Source: Streptomyces sp. NBC_01446 (lineage in GTDB: Bacteria; Actinomycetota; Actinomycetes; Streptomycetales; Streptomycetaceae). Taken from it: a DNA stretch of 64,000 bases. Below are positions 21,203-30,145 of the stretch, piece after piece. The number at the start of each line of letters is the position of its first letter. Position 1 is the stretch's first letter. The stretch is taken from the NCBI RefSeq assembly GCF_026340095.1, contig NZ_JAPEPO010000001.1, positions 5,480,001 to 5,544,000 of the forward strand. Direction: 5' to 3'. The notes below the pieces were generated by a model. It saw only the letters and a program-made list of their open reading frames with translations. It was not told the DNA's origin and did no database searches. The translations under genes were made by a program, and so were the position numbers.

Positions 21203-21760
21203 CTAGTCGAGTTCGGAGGCGTCGAAGACCGCGCGGGCTGCGTCGCCGTCGATGCGGGCCGCGAGGCGGTCGATGACCGGGGTGCCGCAGCGGAGCAGTC
21301 CGTTCGCGCGGGCCCGGCGCGTGCCCGTCTCCAGGCGGTGCCACAGGACGGGGTTGTCGGTGAGCACCTTCGGGTCCAGCTCCACACGGCCGCCGAGCGC
21401 GTCGCGCAGCACGAGCCGCGGCGTCACCCCGTCGCTGTGGCGCACCGACGTCAGCAGGTCCGTGCAGACCCGCCGTGTACCCCAGACGCCACGCACGGCG
21501 AGCCAGCCGGGACCCGCGCTGACCAGCGGCGGATGCAGCACGGCGTGCAGCAGCACCGAGAGCCCCGCCCACAGCCCGGCCCGCGCCGCGCTCAGCGTGC
21601 CGTTGGCCGTGTCGATCACCAGGATCAGGCAGAACAGCGTGAGCGCGCAGAACACCGCCGCCCGCAGATCGGTGGCCCACCGCCGGTCCCGCACCACCGT
21701 GTCCCGCGAAGCCGGCGCCGCCGCCCGACCACGGGATCCCGCCCTCGTATCGCGTCCCAT
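21203..21760 (-). CDS. hypothetical integral membrane protein
   Basis: A 185-aa protein not assigned to a named family. Two hydrophobic segments near the N-terminus (about 27-46 AVFCALTLFCLILVIDTANG and 50-70) form a helical hairpin. A soluble C-terminal part of about 115 residues includes DALGGRVELDPKVL, resembling the PH-like membrane proteins found across Streptomyces. ATG 21760 is preferred to an upstream GTG (21769); neither has a convincing ribosome site. It is convergent with the SDR gene and its 3' end is separated from it by 45 nt. Confidence 0.65.
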   Translation of the reverse strand: MGRDTRAGSRGRAAAPASRDTVVRDRRWATDLRAAVFCALTLFCLILVIDTANGTLSAARAGLWAGLSVLLHAVLHPPLVSAGPGWLAVRGVWGTRRVCTDLLTSVRHSDGVTPRLVLRDALGGRVELDPKVLTDNPVLWHRLETGTRRARANGLLRCGTPVIDRLAARIDGDAARAVFDASELD

Positions 21761-21792
21761 GCAGCGCACCGTAAGCCCGTGCGGCGCCCCGG

Positions 21793-21850
21793 GTCAGCAC
21801 TCTTGACGCGTCGCTGATCCGCCCGCCGCGCACGTTGACGCCGTGCTGAC
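21793..21850. promoter_or_regulatory. inverted repeat upstream of the ABC sugar operon
   Basis: GTCAGCAC (21793-21800) and GTGCTGAC (21843-21850) are exact complements flanking two TTGACG motifs (21803 and 21835) that could be -35 hexamers. It lies in the divergent gap between the membrane protein and the sugar-transporter operon, so it is a plausible operator, but no regulator is encoded next to it. Confidence 0.35.
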
Positions 21851-21980
21851 GGGAGGGGCCGACATACGGCTGTAGTCCCTCTGTCGTAATCCCGGCGCAT
21901 GGTTGATCGTTGGGCCGTCGGAATCCGTGTACGCCGAAAGAAGCCGGCGTTCAAGAGCAGCGAAAGCAGGGGGACGATCA

Positions 21981-23228
21981 ATGACCATCAGCCGCAGGGG
22001 ACTGCTCGGGACCGGCGCCGCGCTGGGGCTGCTCACCGCGTGCGGCTCCCACACCGGCCGGGACGACGGAGGCTCGGGCGGCGGGCCGGAGCTTTCGCAG
22101 TGGTACCACCAGTACGGCGAGCAGGGCACCGAGCAGGCCGTGAAGAAGTACGCCGCCGCGTACGACAAGGCGCACGTCACCGTCCAGTGGCGGCCCGGCA
22201 ACTACGACGAGCAGACCGCCGCCGCCCTCCTCACCGACTCGGGCCCCGACGTCTTCGAGGTCAACGGGCCCACCCTCGACCAGATCCAGGGCAAGCAGAT
22301 CGCCGACCTCACCGGCCTGTTCGAGGGGGTCAAGGACGACTTCAACCCGGCGGTCCTCGCCCCGAAGACGTACGACGGCAGGATCTGGGCGATCCCGCAG
22401 GTCATCGACATGCAGATGCTCTACTACCGCAAGAGCCTGCTCGCCGACGCGGGCGTCGAGCCGCCGAAGACGCTCGACGAGCTCGTGGACGTCGCGAAGA
22501 AGCTCACCTCGAAGAAGACCAAGGGCCTCTTCCTCGGCAACGACGGAGGCGCCGGCGTCCTCGGCGGCACGCCCCTGTACGCGGCCGGCCTTGAACTCGT
22601 CACCGAGGACGGCAAGGTCGGCTTCGACGACCCGGCCGCCGCCCGCGCCCTCGGCAAGATCCACCAGCTGTACGCCGACAAGTCACTGCTCCTGGGCGCG
22701 CCCTCCGACTGGTCCGACCCGTCGGCGTTCGTCCAGGGCCTGACCGCCATGCAGTGGTCGGGCCTGTGGGCGCTGCCCACCGTGCAGAAGGAACTCGGCG
22801 ACGACTTCGGCGTGCTGCCCTTCCCGAAGGACGGCGCGGGCGAGCCGTCGGTGCCGGTCGGCGCGTACGGCGCGGCGGTCTCCACCCGGGGCAAGCACCA
22901 GCAGGCCGCGAAGGACTACCTCAAGTGGCTGTGGATCGACCGCACCGACCACCAGGAGGACTTCGCCCTCTCGTACGGCTTCCACATCCCGGCCCGTATC
23001 TCGCTGGCGAAGAAGGCCGGGAAACTCAGGAAGGGCGCGGCGGCCGACGCGGTCCGCTTCACGACCGACCACGGTTGCGCCCAGCCTCTGCGCTGGACCC
23101 CCGCGAGCCAGACCGCCTACCAGGATGCCCTGAGCCGCATCATCAAGGACGGCGCGAGCCCGGACAGCGAGCTGAGGAAGGTCGTGCGGAAGGTGTCGGC
23201 CGAACTCGACCGCGTGAAGAAGAAGTGA
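21981..23228 (+). CDS. ABC transporter substrate-binding lipoprotein (CUT1, sugar type)
   Basis: A 415-aa extracellular solute-binding protein. The signal has twin arginines (MTISRRGLLGTGAALGLL) and a lipobox LLTAC, giving a lipid-anchored mature protein. The body matches family 1 solute-binding proteins (GPDVFEVNGPTLDQIQ, WAIPQVIDMQMLYYRK, SKTKG-like hinge). ATG 21981 has AGGGGGA upstream. It is first in a three-gene operon with two permeases; no ATPase is encoded here, as is usual for Streptomyces CUT1 systems that share MsiK. The sugar is not predictable from sequence alone. Confidence 0.92.
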   Translation: MTISRRGLLGTGAALGLLTACGSHTGRDDGGSGGGPELSQWYHQYGEQGTEQAVKKYAAAYDKAHVTVQWRPGNYDEQTAAALLTDSGPDVFEVNGPTLDQIQGKQIADLTGLFEGVKDDFNPAVLAPKTYDGRIWAIPQVIDMQMLYYRKSLLADAGVEPPKTLDELVDVAKKLTSKKTKGLFLGNDGGAGVLGGTPLYAAGLELVTEDGKVGFDDPAAARALGKIHQLYADKSLLLGAPSDWSDPSAFVQGLTAMQWSGLWALPTVQKELGDDFGVLPFPKDGAGEPSVPVGAYGAAVSTRGKHQQAAKDYLKWLWIDRTDHQEDFALSYGFHIPARISLAKKAGKLRKGAAADAVRFTTDHGCAQPLRWTPASQTAYQDALSRIIKDGASPDSELRKVVRKVSAELDRVKKK

Positions 23229-24208
23229 GCCTGCGGCAAGAGGGCCGCCGCCAGGCGATCCCTCGGCAGAGAGGCCGCCGGCAGGGCGGCACGGCACGGA
23301 AGTGGGCCGGCGCCCAGAACCGGACCCTCTGGTTCTGGATCTTCGTCGGGCCCTTCCTCCTCGGCCTCGGCGTCTTCACGTACATCCCGCTCGGCTGGAG
23401 CGTCTACCTCAGCTTCTTCGACGCCCACAACACCGTCACCCCGAGCGACTTCGTCGGTCTCGGCAACTACACGGCGATGCTGAAGAACGAGGCGTTCACC
23501 GAAAGCCTGTGGACGTTCCTCGTCTTCTCGCTCTTCATCGTGCCCGCCACCTACGCGCTGTCGCTCGCCCTCGCTCTCATGGTGAACCGCCAGCGCCGCG
23601 CCCAGGCGTTCTTCCGCTCGGTCTTCTTCCTGCCCGCCGCCTGTTCCTACGTGGTGGCCGCGCTGATCTGGAAGATGTCGCTCTTCAACGGGGTGCGGTT
23701 CGGGCTCGCCAACACCGTCCTCGGCTGGTTCGGCGGCGACCAGATCGCCTGGCTGTCGACGACCGACCCGCCCTGGTACTGGGCCGTCATCGTCACCGTA
23801 CGGCTCTGGCTCCAGGCCGGCTTCTACATGGTGCTGTTCCTCGCGGGGCTCCAGCGCATCAGCCCCACCCTCTATGAGGCGGCTGCCGTCGACGGGGCGC
23901 GCCCCGGCTGGCAGGTCTTCCGGCACATCACGTTCCCGCAGCTGCGGGCCACCTCCGTGGCGGTCGTCCTGCTCCTCGTCATCAACGCCTTCCAGGCCTT
24001 CGACGAGTTCTACAACCTGCTCTCGGACGCCCGCGGCTATCCGCCGTACGCCAGGCCCCCGCTCGTCTACCTCTACTACACGGCGCTCGGCCAGGGGCAG
24101 AACCTCGGGCTCGGCAGCGCGGGCGCGGTGCTGCTCGCCCTGATCATCGCGGTGGTGACGGTGGGGCAGGCCAAGTGGTTCGGCCTGGGCCGGAAGGAGG
24201 CGCAGTGA
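23225..24208 (+). CDS. ABC transporter permease (CUT1, MalF-like)
   Basis: A 327-aa inner-membrane permease. About 35 basic residues precede six or so transmembrane segments beginning WFWIFVGPFLLGLGVF. The EAA loop that docks the ATPase reads YEAAAVDGARPGWQVFRHITF. The GTG start overlaps the stop of the binding-protein gene in GTGA, indicating translational coupling and ruling out the much longer upstream in-frame stretch. It pairs with the following MalG-like permease. Confidence 0.92.
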   Translation: MSLRQEGRRQAIPRQRGRRQGGTARKWAGAQNRTLWFWIFVGPFLLGLGVFTYIPLGWSVYLSFFDAHNTVTPSDFVGLGNYTAMLKNEAFTESLWTFLVFSLFIVPATYALSLALALMVNRQRRAQAFFRSVFFLPAACSYVVAALIWKMSLFNGVRFGLANTVLGWFGGDQIAWLSTTDPPWYWAVIVTVRLWLQAGFYMVLFLAGLQRISPTLYEAAAVDGARPGWQVFRHITFPQLRATSVAVVLLLVINAFQAFDEFYNLLSDARGYPPYARPPLVYLYYTALGQGQNLGLGSAGAVLLALIIAVVTVGQAKWFGLGRKEAQ

Positions 24209-25044
24209 GGGACGACTCCCGGGTCAGGGCGGGCCGCGCCCTGCGCCTCGCCCTGCTGATCGCGCTCGCGCTCCTGTTCCTGATCCCGTTCTATCTGCTT
24301 GTACGCAACGGGCTCGCCGCCGAGAGCGACATCACCTCGCCCGAGTGGACGTTCCTCCCGTCCTCGCTGCACTGGGGGAACGTGAGGGAACTCTTCGGCG
24401 ACACGTCCGTCCCCTACGCCCGTTCCCTGCTCAACTCCGTGCTCATCGCCGTCGCGACGACGCTCGGCACCCTCCTCCTCGCCTCGCTCGCCGGCTACGG
24501 CCTGGCCCGCATCCCGTACCGGCACGCGAACAAGGTCTTCTACGCGATCCTCGGCACCCTGATGGTCCCGGCCGCGGTCACCTTCGTGCCCAGCTTCGTG
24601 CTCGTCTCGTCACTGGGCTGGATCTCGACACTGCGCGGACTGATCGTCCCGACCCTGTTCTCCGCGTTCGCCTGTTTCGTCTTCCGCCAGTACTTCCTGG
24701 GATTTCCCGGGGAGCTGGAGGACGCGGCGCGCGTCGACGGGCTCGGCCACTGGCGTACGTACTGGCGGGTGGTCGTGCCCAACTCCCGGCCCGTCTTCGC
24801 GGCCGTCGGCACGATCGTCTTCATCGGCGCGTGGAACTCCTTCCTGTGGCCCCTGGTCATCGGCCAGGACCGCGACGCATGGACCGTCCAGGTGGCGCTC
24901 TCGTCCTTCACCACGTCCCAAGTGGTGCGGCTCCACGAGCTGTTCATCGCGGCGGCCGTGTCGATCGTGCCGCTGCTCGTGGTGTTCCTGTTCTTCCAGC
25001 GGTGGATCGTGGCGGGGGTGGAGCGCTCGGGCCTCGACGACTGA
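24205..25044 (+). CDS. ABC transporter permease (CUT1, MalG-like)
   Basis: A 279-aa permease with six predicted helices from LRLALLIALALLFLIPFYLL. Its EAA motif reads LEDAARVDGLGHWRTYWRVV. The GTG start overlaps the stop of the first permease (GTGA) and has GGAAGGAGG immediately upstream. It completes a binding protein-permease-permease operon. The gene ends convergently with nirD, with 91 nt between stops and no convincing terminator hairpin there. Confidence 0.92.
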   Translation: MRDDSRVRAGRALRLALLIALALLFLIPFYLLVRNGLAAESDITSPEWTFLPSSLHWGNVRELFGDTSVPYARSLLNSVLIAVATTLGTLLLASLAGYGLARIPYRHANKVFYAILGTLMVPAAVTFVPSFVLVSSLGWISTLRGLIVPTLFSAFACFVFRQYFLGFPGELEDAARVDGLGHWRTYWRVVVPNSRPVFAAVGTIVFIGAWNSFLWPLVIGQDRDAWTVQVALSSFTTSQVVRLHELFIAAAVSIVPLLVVFLFFQRWIVAGVERSGLDD

Positions 25045-25135
25045 CCCACCCCCGTCTCTTCACGGGCTGTGCCGCCGGGACCGGCGTAAGCGGAACGGTC
25101 GGTCAAGGAATGCTCGGGTGATGCTCCGGCGTGGG

Positions 25136-25498
25136 TCAGGCGTTGCTCGGCGTGGTCTGCACGGCGTACGTGGCGACCGCGTACGCCTCGTCGTCGAGGC
25201 ATGCGCCGCTCTCCAGGTCGAAGCGCTGCTTGAGCAGCGGCGACGCGACGAACGGGCGGCCCTCGGCCGAGCCGATCAGGCCGCGCGAGAGGACCGCGGC
25301 GCCCGTGAACGGGTCACGGTTGCCGACCGCGTAGAGGCGGCCCGTGCGGTCCAGGAACACGGCGGCCTGCCGGCCGTCGGGGAGCAGCGCCGCGACCCCG
25401 CGGCCCGGGGTCAGCCGGGCCAGTTCGCAGACCGTGAACCAGGCGTCCTCCAGGTGGAGTTGCACCATCACGGCGGTCTTCTCGGGAGCGACGGTCAT
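25136..25498 (-). CDS. nirD: nitrite reductase small subunit (NirD)
   Basis: A 120-aa Rieske-fold subunit of the assimilatory NAD(P)H nitrite reductase. Like other NirD proteins it lacks the Cys/His cluster ligands but keeps the fold markers (WFTVCELARLTPGRGVAALL, VGNRDPFTGAAVLSRGLIG, LLKQRFDLESG). The ATG overlaps the nirB stop (ATGA), so it is coupled to the large subunit. It is last in the operon and probably required for full NirB activity. Confidence 0.92.
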   Translation of the reverse strand: MTVAPEKTAVMVQLHLEDAWFTVCELARLTPGRGVAALLPDGRQAAVFLDRTGRLYAVGNRDPFTGAAVLSRGLIGSAEGRPFVASPLLKQRFDLESGACLDDEAYAVATYAVQTTPSNA

Positions 25499-28041
25499 GA
25501 CGTCACCGATCCTTCCAGGGGGCGGGAGCCGATGGACAGCAGGGGCAGGTCGGGCTTGATCTGGTCGCGCTCCGGGACGAACCGCACCAGCGGGTCCGGC
25601 GCGTCGGGCGCGTTCACGAAGGACACGAAGCGCTCCAGGCGCTCCGGGTCGTTGATGGTGTCGGCCCACTCGTCGCGGTAGTGCGCGACGTGGTCGGCCA
25701 TCAGGGCCTCCAGCTCGTCGCAGAGGCCGAGGGAGTCGTGCACGACGACGTCCCGAACGTGATCGAGGCCGCCCTCGATCCGCTCCAGCCAGCCCGCCGT
25801 ACGCTCCAGGCGGTCGGCCGTGCGGATGTAGAACATCAGGAACCGGTCGATCAGCCGGATCAGCTCGGCGTCGGACAGGTCCTGCGCGAGGAGGTCCGCG
25901 TGGCGCGGGGTCGCGCCGCCGTTGCCGCCCACGTACAGGTTCCAGCCGTTGGCCGTGGCGATCACCCCGAAGTCCTTCGACTGGGCCTCCGCGCACTCGC
26001 GCCCGCAGCCCGACACGGCCGACTTCAGCTTGTGCGGTGCCCGCAGACCCCGGTAGCGCAGCTCCAGGTCGATCGCCATACGCACCGAGTCCTGGACGCC
26101 GTAGCGGCACCACGTCTGACCCACGCACGACTTCACCGTCCGCAGCGCCTTGCCGTACGCGTGGCCCGACTCGAAACCGGCGTCCACCAACCGCGCCCAG
26201 ATCAGCGGCAGTTCCTCGACCCGCGCGCCGAACAGGTCGATCCGCTGCCCCCCGGTGATCTTTGTGTAGAGGCCGAAGTCGCGCGCCACCTCGCCGATCA
26301 CGATCAGCTTCTCCGGGGTGACCTCGCCGCCGGGGATGCGGGGCACGACCGAATAGGAGCCGTTCTTCTGGAGGTTGGCGAGGAAGTGGTCGTTCGTGTC
26401 CTGGAGCGCCGCCTGCTCGCCGTCGAGGACATGGCCCCCGGCGCCGATCGTCGGGGCGAGCGAGGCGATGATCGAGCCGACGGCCGGCTTGCACACCTCA
26501 CAGCCCTCGCCGCCGCGCGCCCCGTCCCGCCCGTGCGCGTCGAGCAGCTCCGCGTAGGACGCGATCCGCTTGACCCGGACGATCTCGTACAGCTCGGCGC
26601 GGGTGTGCGGGAAGCAGCCGCACAGGCCCTTGTCGCCGCTCTGCGGGAGGAGCTGGCCGATCAGCTTCACGCAACTGCCACAGCCCGTTCCGGCCTTGGT
26701 GCACTTCTTCACCTCGGGCAGCGTGGCGTGCGCCTGGATCGCCTCCTTGGTGACGTTGTGGCAGGAGCAGATCACCGCGTCGCCTGGCAGCGCCTCCGGG
26801 CCGAGCGCCACCGGCGCCCCCGCGCCGGCGGGCAGCACCAGCTGCTCGGGCGCCACGGGCGGCACCGAACCGGTCAGCGCGCGCAGCGTCCCGTACGCCT
26901 CCGCGTCCCCGACCAGGATCCCGCCGAGCAGCTCCCCCTCCGGGCCCACGACGAGCTTCTTGTACGTGCCCGAGCGCGAGTCCGAGTAGACGACGTCGAG
27001 GCAGCCGTCGGCCGCGCCGTGCGCGTCGCCGAACGACGCCACGTCCACGCCGAGCAGCTTCAGCTTCGTCGACAGATCGGCACCGGTGAACTGCCCGTCC
27101 TGCGAGGCGATCGAGGCGGCCACCGTCTGGGCCATCTCGTAGCCCGGCGCGACGAGGCCGTACACACGGCCGTCCACGGCCTGCGCGCACTCACCGATCG
27201 CGTAGACGGCCGGGTCGCTGGTGCGGCACCGCTCGTCGACGGTGATGCCGCCGCGCTCGCCGACCGTGAGGCCCATGTCGCGGGCGAGCTGGTCGCGCGG
27301 CCGAACGCCCGCCGAGAACACCACCAGGTCCGTGGCCAGCTCCGAGCCGTCCGACAGCTTCATGCCGCGCACCGCGCCGTCCGCGCCGCCGGTCAGGATC
27401 TCCTGCGTGCCGACGCCCGTGTGGACGCTCAGGCCCATGCCCGTGATGGTGCGCAGGAGGGCCGCGCCGCCGCCCTCGTCGACCTGCACCGGCATCAGAC
27501 GCGGCGCGAACTCCACGACGTGCGTGTCGAGGCCGAGGCCGCGCAGGGCGCCGGCCGCCTCCAGGCCGAGCAGCCCGCCGCCCACCACCGCGCCGGTCGT
27601 GGCGCGCCGCTTCGCGTACTCCTCGATCGCGAGCAGGTCCTCGATCGTGCGGTACACGAAACAGCCCGTCGCCTCCTTGCCGGGCACGGGCGGCACGAAC
27701 GGGTAGGAGCCGGTCGCGAGGACGAGGGTGTCGTACGTGACCTGGAGACCCGAGCGCGCCATGACCGTCCGCGTCGCACGGTCGATGTGCTCGGCCGGGT
27801 CCCCGAGGTGCAGCTCGATGCCGTGCCGGGCGATGAACCCGGCGTCCGTGAGCGAGAGTTCGTCCGGGGTGCGGCCCGAGAAGTACGAGGTGAGCTGGAC
27901 CCGGTCGTAGGCGGGGCGCGGCTCCTCGCACAGCACGACGACGCGGTGCGTGTCCGTGAGATCGCGCTCGGCCAGGGCCTCCAGGAAGCGCTGGCCGACC
28001 ATGCCGTGGCCGACGAGTACGAGTGTGGGCATGGTGGGCAT
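25495..28041 (-). CDS. nirB: assimilatory nitrite reductase large subunit (NirB)
   Basis: An 848-aa NAD(P)H-dependent siroheme nitrite reductase reducing nitrite to ammonium. In order it has an FAD/NAD domain (TLVLVGHGMVGQRFLEAL, VVGGGLLGLEAAGAL), a BFD-like [2Fe-2S] domain (ICSCHNVTKEAI, GTGCGSC), then the siroheme/[4Fe-4S] half with CVGQTWC and SGCGREC. ATG 28041 is 1 nt past the stop of the upstream flavoprotein gene (TGAGATG), supporting coupling; ATG 28032 is an alternative. It is cytosolic, with NirD as partner. A GlnR-like box precedes the operon. Confidence 0.95.
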   Translation of the reverse strand: MPTMPTLVLVGHGMVGQRFLEALAERDLTDTHRVVVLCEEPRPAYDRVQLTSYFSGRTPDELSLTDAGFIARHGIELHLGDPAEHIDRATRTVMARSGLQVTYDTLVLATGSYPFVPPVPGKEATGCFVYRTIEDLLAIEEYAKRRATTGAVVGGGLLGLEAAGALRGLGLDTHVVEFAPRLMPVQVDEGGGAALLRTITGMGLSVHTGVGTQEILTGGADGAVRGMKLSDGSELATDLVVFSAGVRPRDQLARDMGLTVGERGGITVDERCRTSDPAVYAIGECAQAVDGRVYGLVAPGYEMAQTVAASIASQDGQFTGADLSTKLKLLGVDVASFGDAHGAADGCLDVVYSDSRSGTYKKLVVGPEGELLGGILVGDAEAYGTLRALTGSVPPVAPEQLVLPAGAGAPVALGPEALPGDAVICSCHNVTKEAIQAHATLPEVKKCTKAGTGCGSCVKLIGQLLPQSGDKGLCGCFPHTRAELYEIVRVKRIASYAELLDAHGRDGARGGEGCEVCKPAVGSIIASLAPTIGAGGHVLDGEQAALQDTNDHFLANLQKNGSYSVVPRIPGGEVTPEKLIVIGEVARDFGLYTKITGGQRIDLFGARVEELPLIWARLVDAGFESGHAYGKALRTVKSCVGQTWCRYGVQDSVRMAIDLELRYRGLRAPHKLKSAVSGCGRECAEAQSKDFGVIATANGWNLYVGGNGGATPRHADLLAQDLSDAELIRLIDRFLMFYIRTADRLERTAGWLERIEGGLDHVRDVVVHDSLGLCDELEALMADHVAHYRDEWADTINDPERLERFVSFVNAPDAPDPLVRFVPERDQIKPDLPLLSIGSRPLEGSVTS

Positions 28042-28042
28042 C

Positions 28043-29266
28043 TCAGAGGCCTCCGTCGTGAGTGAGCAGGTGGAGCAGGGGTGCGCCGTCGTCGGGCAGC
28101 GGGTCGTCGGCCTCCCAGGCCCGGGCGAGCGCCCCGACCGTGCCCAGCTCGCCGACCAGGACCCCGCCGACGAGCCGGTCACCGCGGACGACGACCTTGC
28201 GGTACGTGCCGCGGGTGGCGTCCGCGAGCTGCACGACGTCGTCACCGGGCAGCGCCTCGGGCTCGCCGAACGCCGCGAGGTCGAGCGGCCCGGCCTCGTG
28301 CGGCAGGGTCAGCCGGGTGAGGGTGCGGGTGCCCGCGTAGGGGCGCAGCCGCCCGGACAGCAGGTTCTCGGCGAGCGCGTCGGCCTGTTCGACGGCCGGG
28401 GTCGCGAGCCCGTAGACGCGGCCCGCGTGCTGGGCGCAGTCCCCGATCGCGCGGACGCGGGGGTCCGACGTGCGCAGCTCGTCGTCGACGACGATCCCCT
28501 CGCGCACGTCGAGTCCGGCCGCCGCCGCGAGACCGGTCCGGGGGCGCACCCCGCACGCGAGGACCGTCAGATCCGTGCCGAGGACATAGCCGTCGGCGAG
28601 CTCGACGCGGCGGACCGCCCCGTCGGCGACGCCCACGCCCCGTACCCGGCACTGCGTGTGCACCTCCACGCCGAGCGCGGTGAGGTGCTCGTGAACCAGG
28701 TGCGAGGACCGGGGGTCGAGCTGCCGCTCCATCAGGCGCTCGGACTGCTGTGTCAGCACCACCTGGGCGCCGCGAAGGGCGAGCGCACGGGCCGCGGACA
28801 CCCCGAGGAGCCCGCCGCCGACGACGACGGCGCGCACACCGGGAGCCACCGCCCGCGACAGGGCCAGGCAGTCGTCCATGGTGCGGAAGGCGTGCACCCC
28901 GCCGGGAAGCTCCGCCGCGCCCGGCGCGAACAGGCCGCGCAGCGGCGGCAGGACCGGGTTCGACCCGGTGGCGAGCACGAGGGTGTCGTACGGGACGTCG
29001 GAGCCGTCCTCGCAGCGCACCACGCGCTCGGCGCGGTCGACGCGGACGGCTCGGGTCCGCAGGTGGGTGCCGGTGTGGCGGGGCAGCGCGATGACGTCGG
29101 CGCCGTAGCTGCCCGCGAGGACCTCGGCGAGCAGCACCCTGTTGTACGGGGCGTGCGCCTCCTCGCCGATGAGTACGGCGGCCGAGCCCAGGCGCCGGGC
29201 GAGCCGCGTACCGGCGAGGCCGGTACCGATCACCACCACGCGTCCGGTGTCCGTCGAATAGGTCAT
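28043..29266 (-). CDS. FAD-dependent NAD(P)H oxidoreductase of the nitrite reductase operon
   Basis: A 407-aa pyridine-nucleotide disulfide oxidoreductase-like flavoprotein. It has two Rossmann motifs (VVVIGTGLAGTRLARRLG and VVVGGGLLGVSAARAL) and DPRVRAIGDCAQH for FAD. Its C-terminal segment (TRGTYRKVVVRGDRLVGGVL) parallels the same region of NirB, so it resembles a free-standing NirB N-terminal half. It is first gene of the operon, 1 nt before nirB. It may feed electrons to nitrite or nitrate reductase (NasB-like role), which is inference from position and family. Confidence 0.88.
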   Translation of the reverse strand: MTYSTDTGRVVVIGTGLAGTRLARRLGSAAVLIGEEAHAPYNRVLLAEVLAGSYGADVIALPRHTGTHLRTRAVRVDRAERVVRCEDGSDVPYDTLVLATGSNPVLPPLRGLFAPGAAELPGGVHAFRTMDDCLALSRAVAPGVRAVVVGGGLLGVSAARALALRGAQVVLTQQSERLMERQLDPRSSHLVHEHLTALGVEVHTQCRVRGVGVADGAVRRVELADGYVLGTDLTVLACGVRPRTGLAAAAGLDVREGIVVDDELRTSDPRVRAIGDCAQHAGRVYGLATPAVEQADALAENLLSGRLRPYAGTRTLTRLTLPHEAGPLDLAAFGEPEALPGDDVVQLADATRGTYRKVVVRGDRLVGGVLVGELGTVGALARAWEADDPLPDDGAPLLHLLTHDGGL

Positions 29267-29289
29267 GCACAGCAGCCTGCGGGGCCGGT

Positions 29290-29327
29290 GTTACCCGGCC
29301 GCATCCCTCCCGTTTCCCACGGGGAAC
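29290..29327 (-). promoter_or_regulatory. GlnR box upstream of the nirBD operon
   Basis: On the minus strand four half-sites follow the GlnR spacing: GTTCC-n6-GAAAC-n6-GATGC-n6-GTAAC (known consensus gTnAC-n6-GaAAC repeated). Two half-sites are near perfect and all spacers are exactly 6 nt. It lies 24 nt upstream of the flavoprotein start codon. It predicts control of the operon by nitrogen supply. Confidence 0.75.
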
Positions 29328-29364
29328 GCTGCGCTCAGCGCGCGAGGGGCGTCGGTGTGAGGGC

Positions 29365-30009
29365 TCAGCGGCTGCCGGTCAGATGCGCGAACACCACGAC
29401 ATTGCCCCGGTAGCCGGTCTGCTTCGAGTAGCCGCCGCCGCAGGTGATGACGCGCAGCTCGGGCCGGTCCGCGGCGCCGTACACCTTCTTGTCGGGGAAG
29501 GCGCTGGCGTCGTAGACCTCGACGGCGTCGACGGTGAAGACGGCGACGGAGCCGTCGCGGCGGTCGACCTCGATGGTGCGGCCCTTGGTGAGGGCGCCCA
29601 GGTCGTAGAAGACGGCGGGGCCGTCGGCGTTGTCGACGTGGCCGGCCACGACCGCCGTGCCGCGGACGCCGGGCGCGGTCCCTGCCTCGTACCAGCCGGC
29701 CAGGTTCTTCTCCTGCGGCGGCGGGACGTCCAGGCTGCCCTGCGGGGTCAGGCCGAGTCCCATGAGCGGCGCGTCCACCCGGATCGAGGGGATGCGGATG
29801 CGGTCGGGCGGCGAGGAGGAGAGGGGGGCCGCGCCGGGCGGCTCGTGGCCGGTGCCGGGGTGCGCGGACGCGGCCTGCGCGGCGGACGGCTGCGGCGGTC
29901 CGTGCGTCTCGGTGCCCTGGTGCAGCAGCCAGGCGCCCAGGCACAGGGCGAGAGCGGTGACCGCGGCTATGAGTCCGCTACGGACTCTTCGGCGGGGCGC
30001 CTGCGGCAT
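29365..30009 (-). CDS. class F sortase
   Basis: A 214-aa cysteine transpeptidase. It is anchored by an N-terminal helix (LIAAVTALALCLGAWLLHQG) after a basic start; a Pro/Ala-rich linker and a sortase barrel follow with the catalytic His in VVAGHVDN, Cys in LRVITCGGGYSK and Arg in TGYRGNVVVFA. Class F sortases are the actinobacterial group with this TCGG signature. ATG 30009 has GGAGAAG 3 nt upstream; longer in-frame starts run through non-coding-like sequence. The adjacent secreted protein gene is a likely partner. Confidence 0.9.
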   Translation of the reverse strand: MPQAPRRRVRSGLIAAVTALALCLGAWLLHQGTETHGPPQPSAAQAASAHPGTGHEPPGAAPLSSSPPDRIRIPSIRVDAPLMGLGLTPQGSLDVPPPQEKNLAGWYEAGTAPGVRGTAVVAGHVDNADGPAVFYDLGALTKGRTIEVDRRDGSVAVFTVDAVEVYDASAFPDKKVYGAADRPELRVITCGGGYSKQTGYRGNVVVFAHLTGSR

Positions 30010-30145
30010 CGGCTTCTCCAGGTCGAAGCGGGTGGGGGTCGCCTTCCTCCCCCGGCCGCGTGAGGGGGGTGCGCGGCCGGGGGAGGAGAGGACAAGCGGT
30101 ACCAGGGAGCCGGAGGGACAGCGGAGGTCGTCCGTCCGGCGCCCG

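Noticed and set aside
25041..25139. 9-bp inverted repeat CTGACCCAC/GTGGGTCAG around the convergent gene ends
   Set aside because: The 81-nt loop is too long for a terminator and both arms coincide with coding ends, so chance is likely.
25681..28065. Long + strand open frame opposite nirB
   Set aside because: Antisense shadow; nirB motifs on the minus strand are unambiguous.
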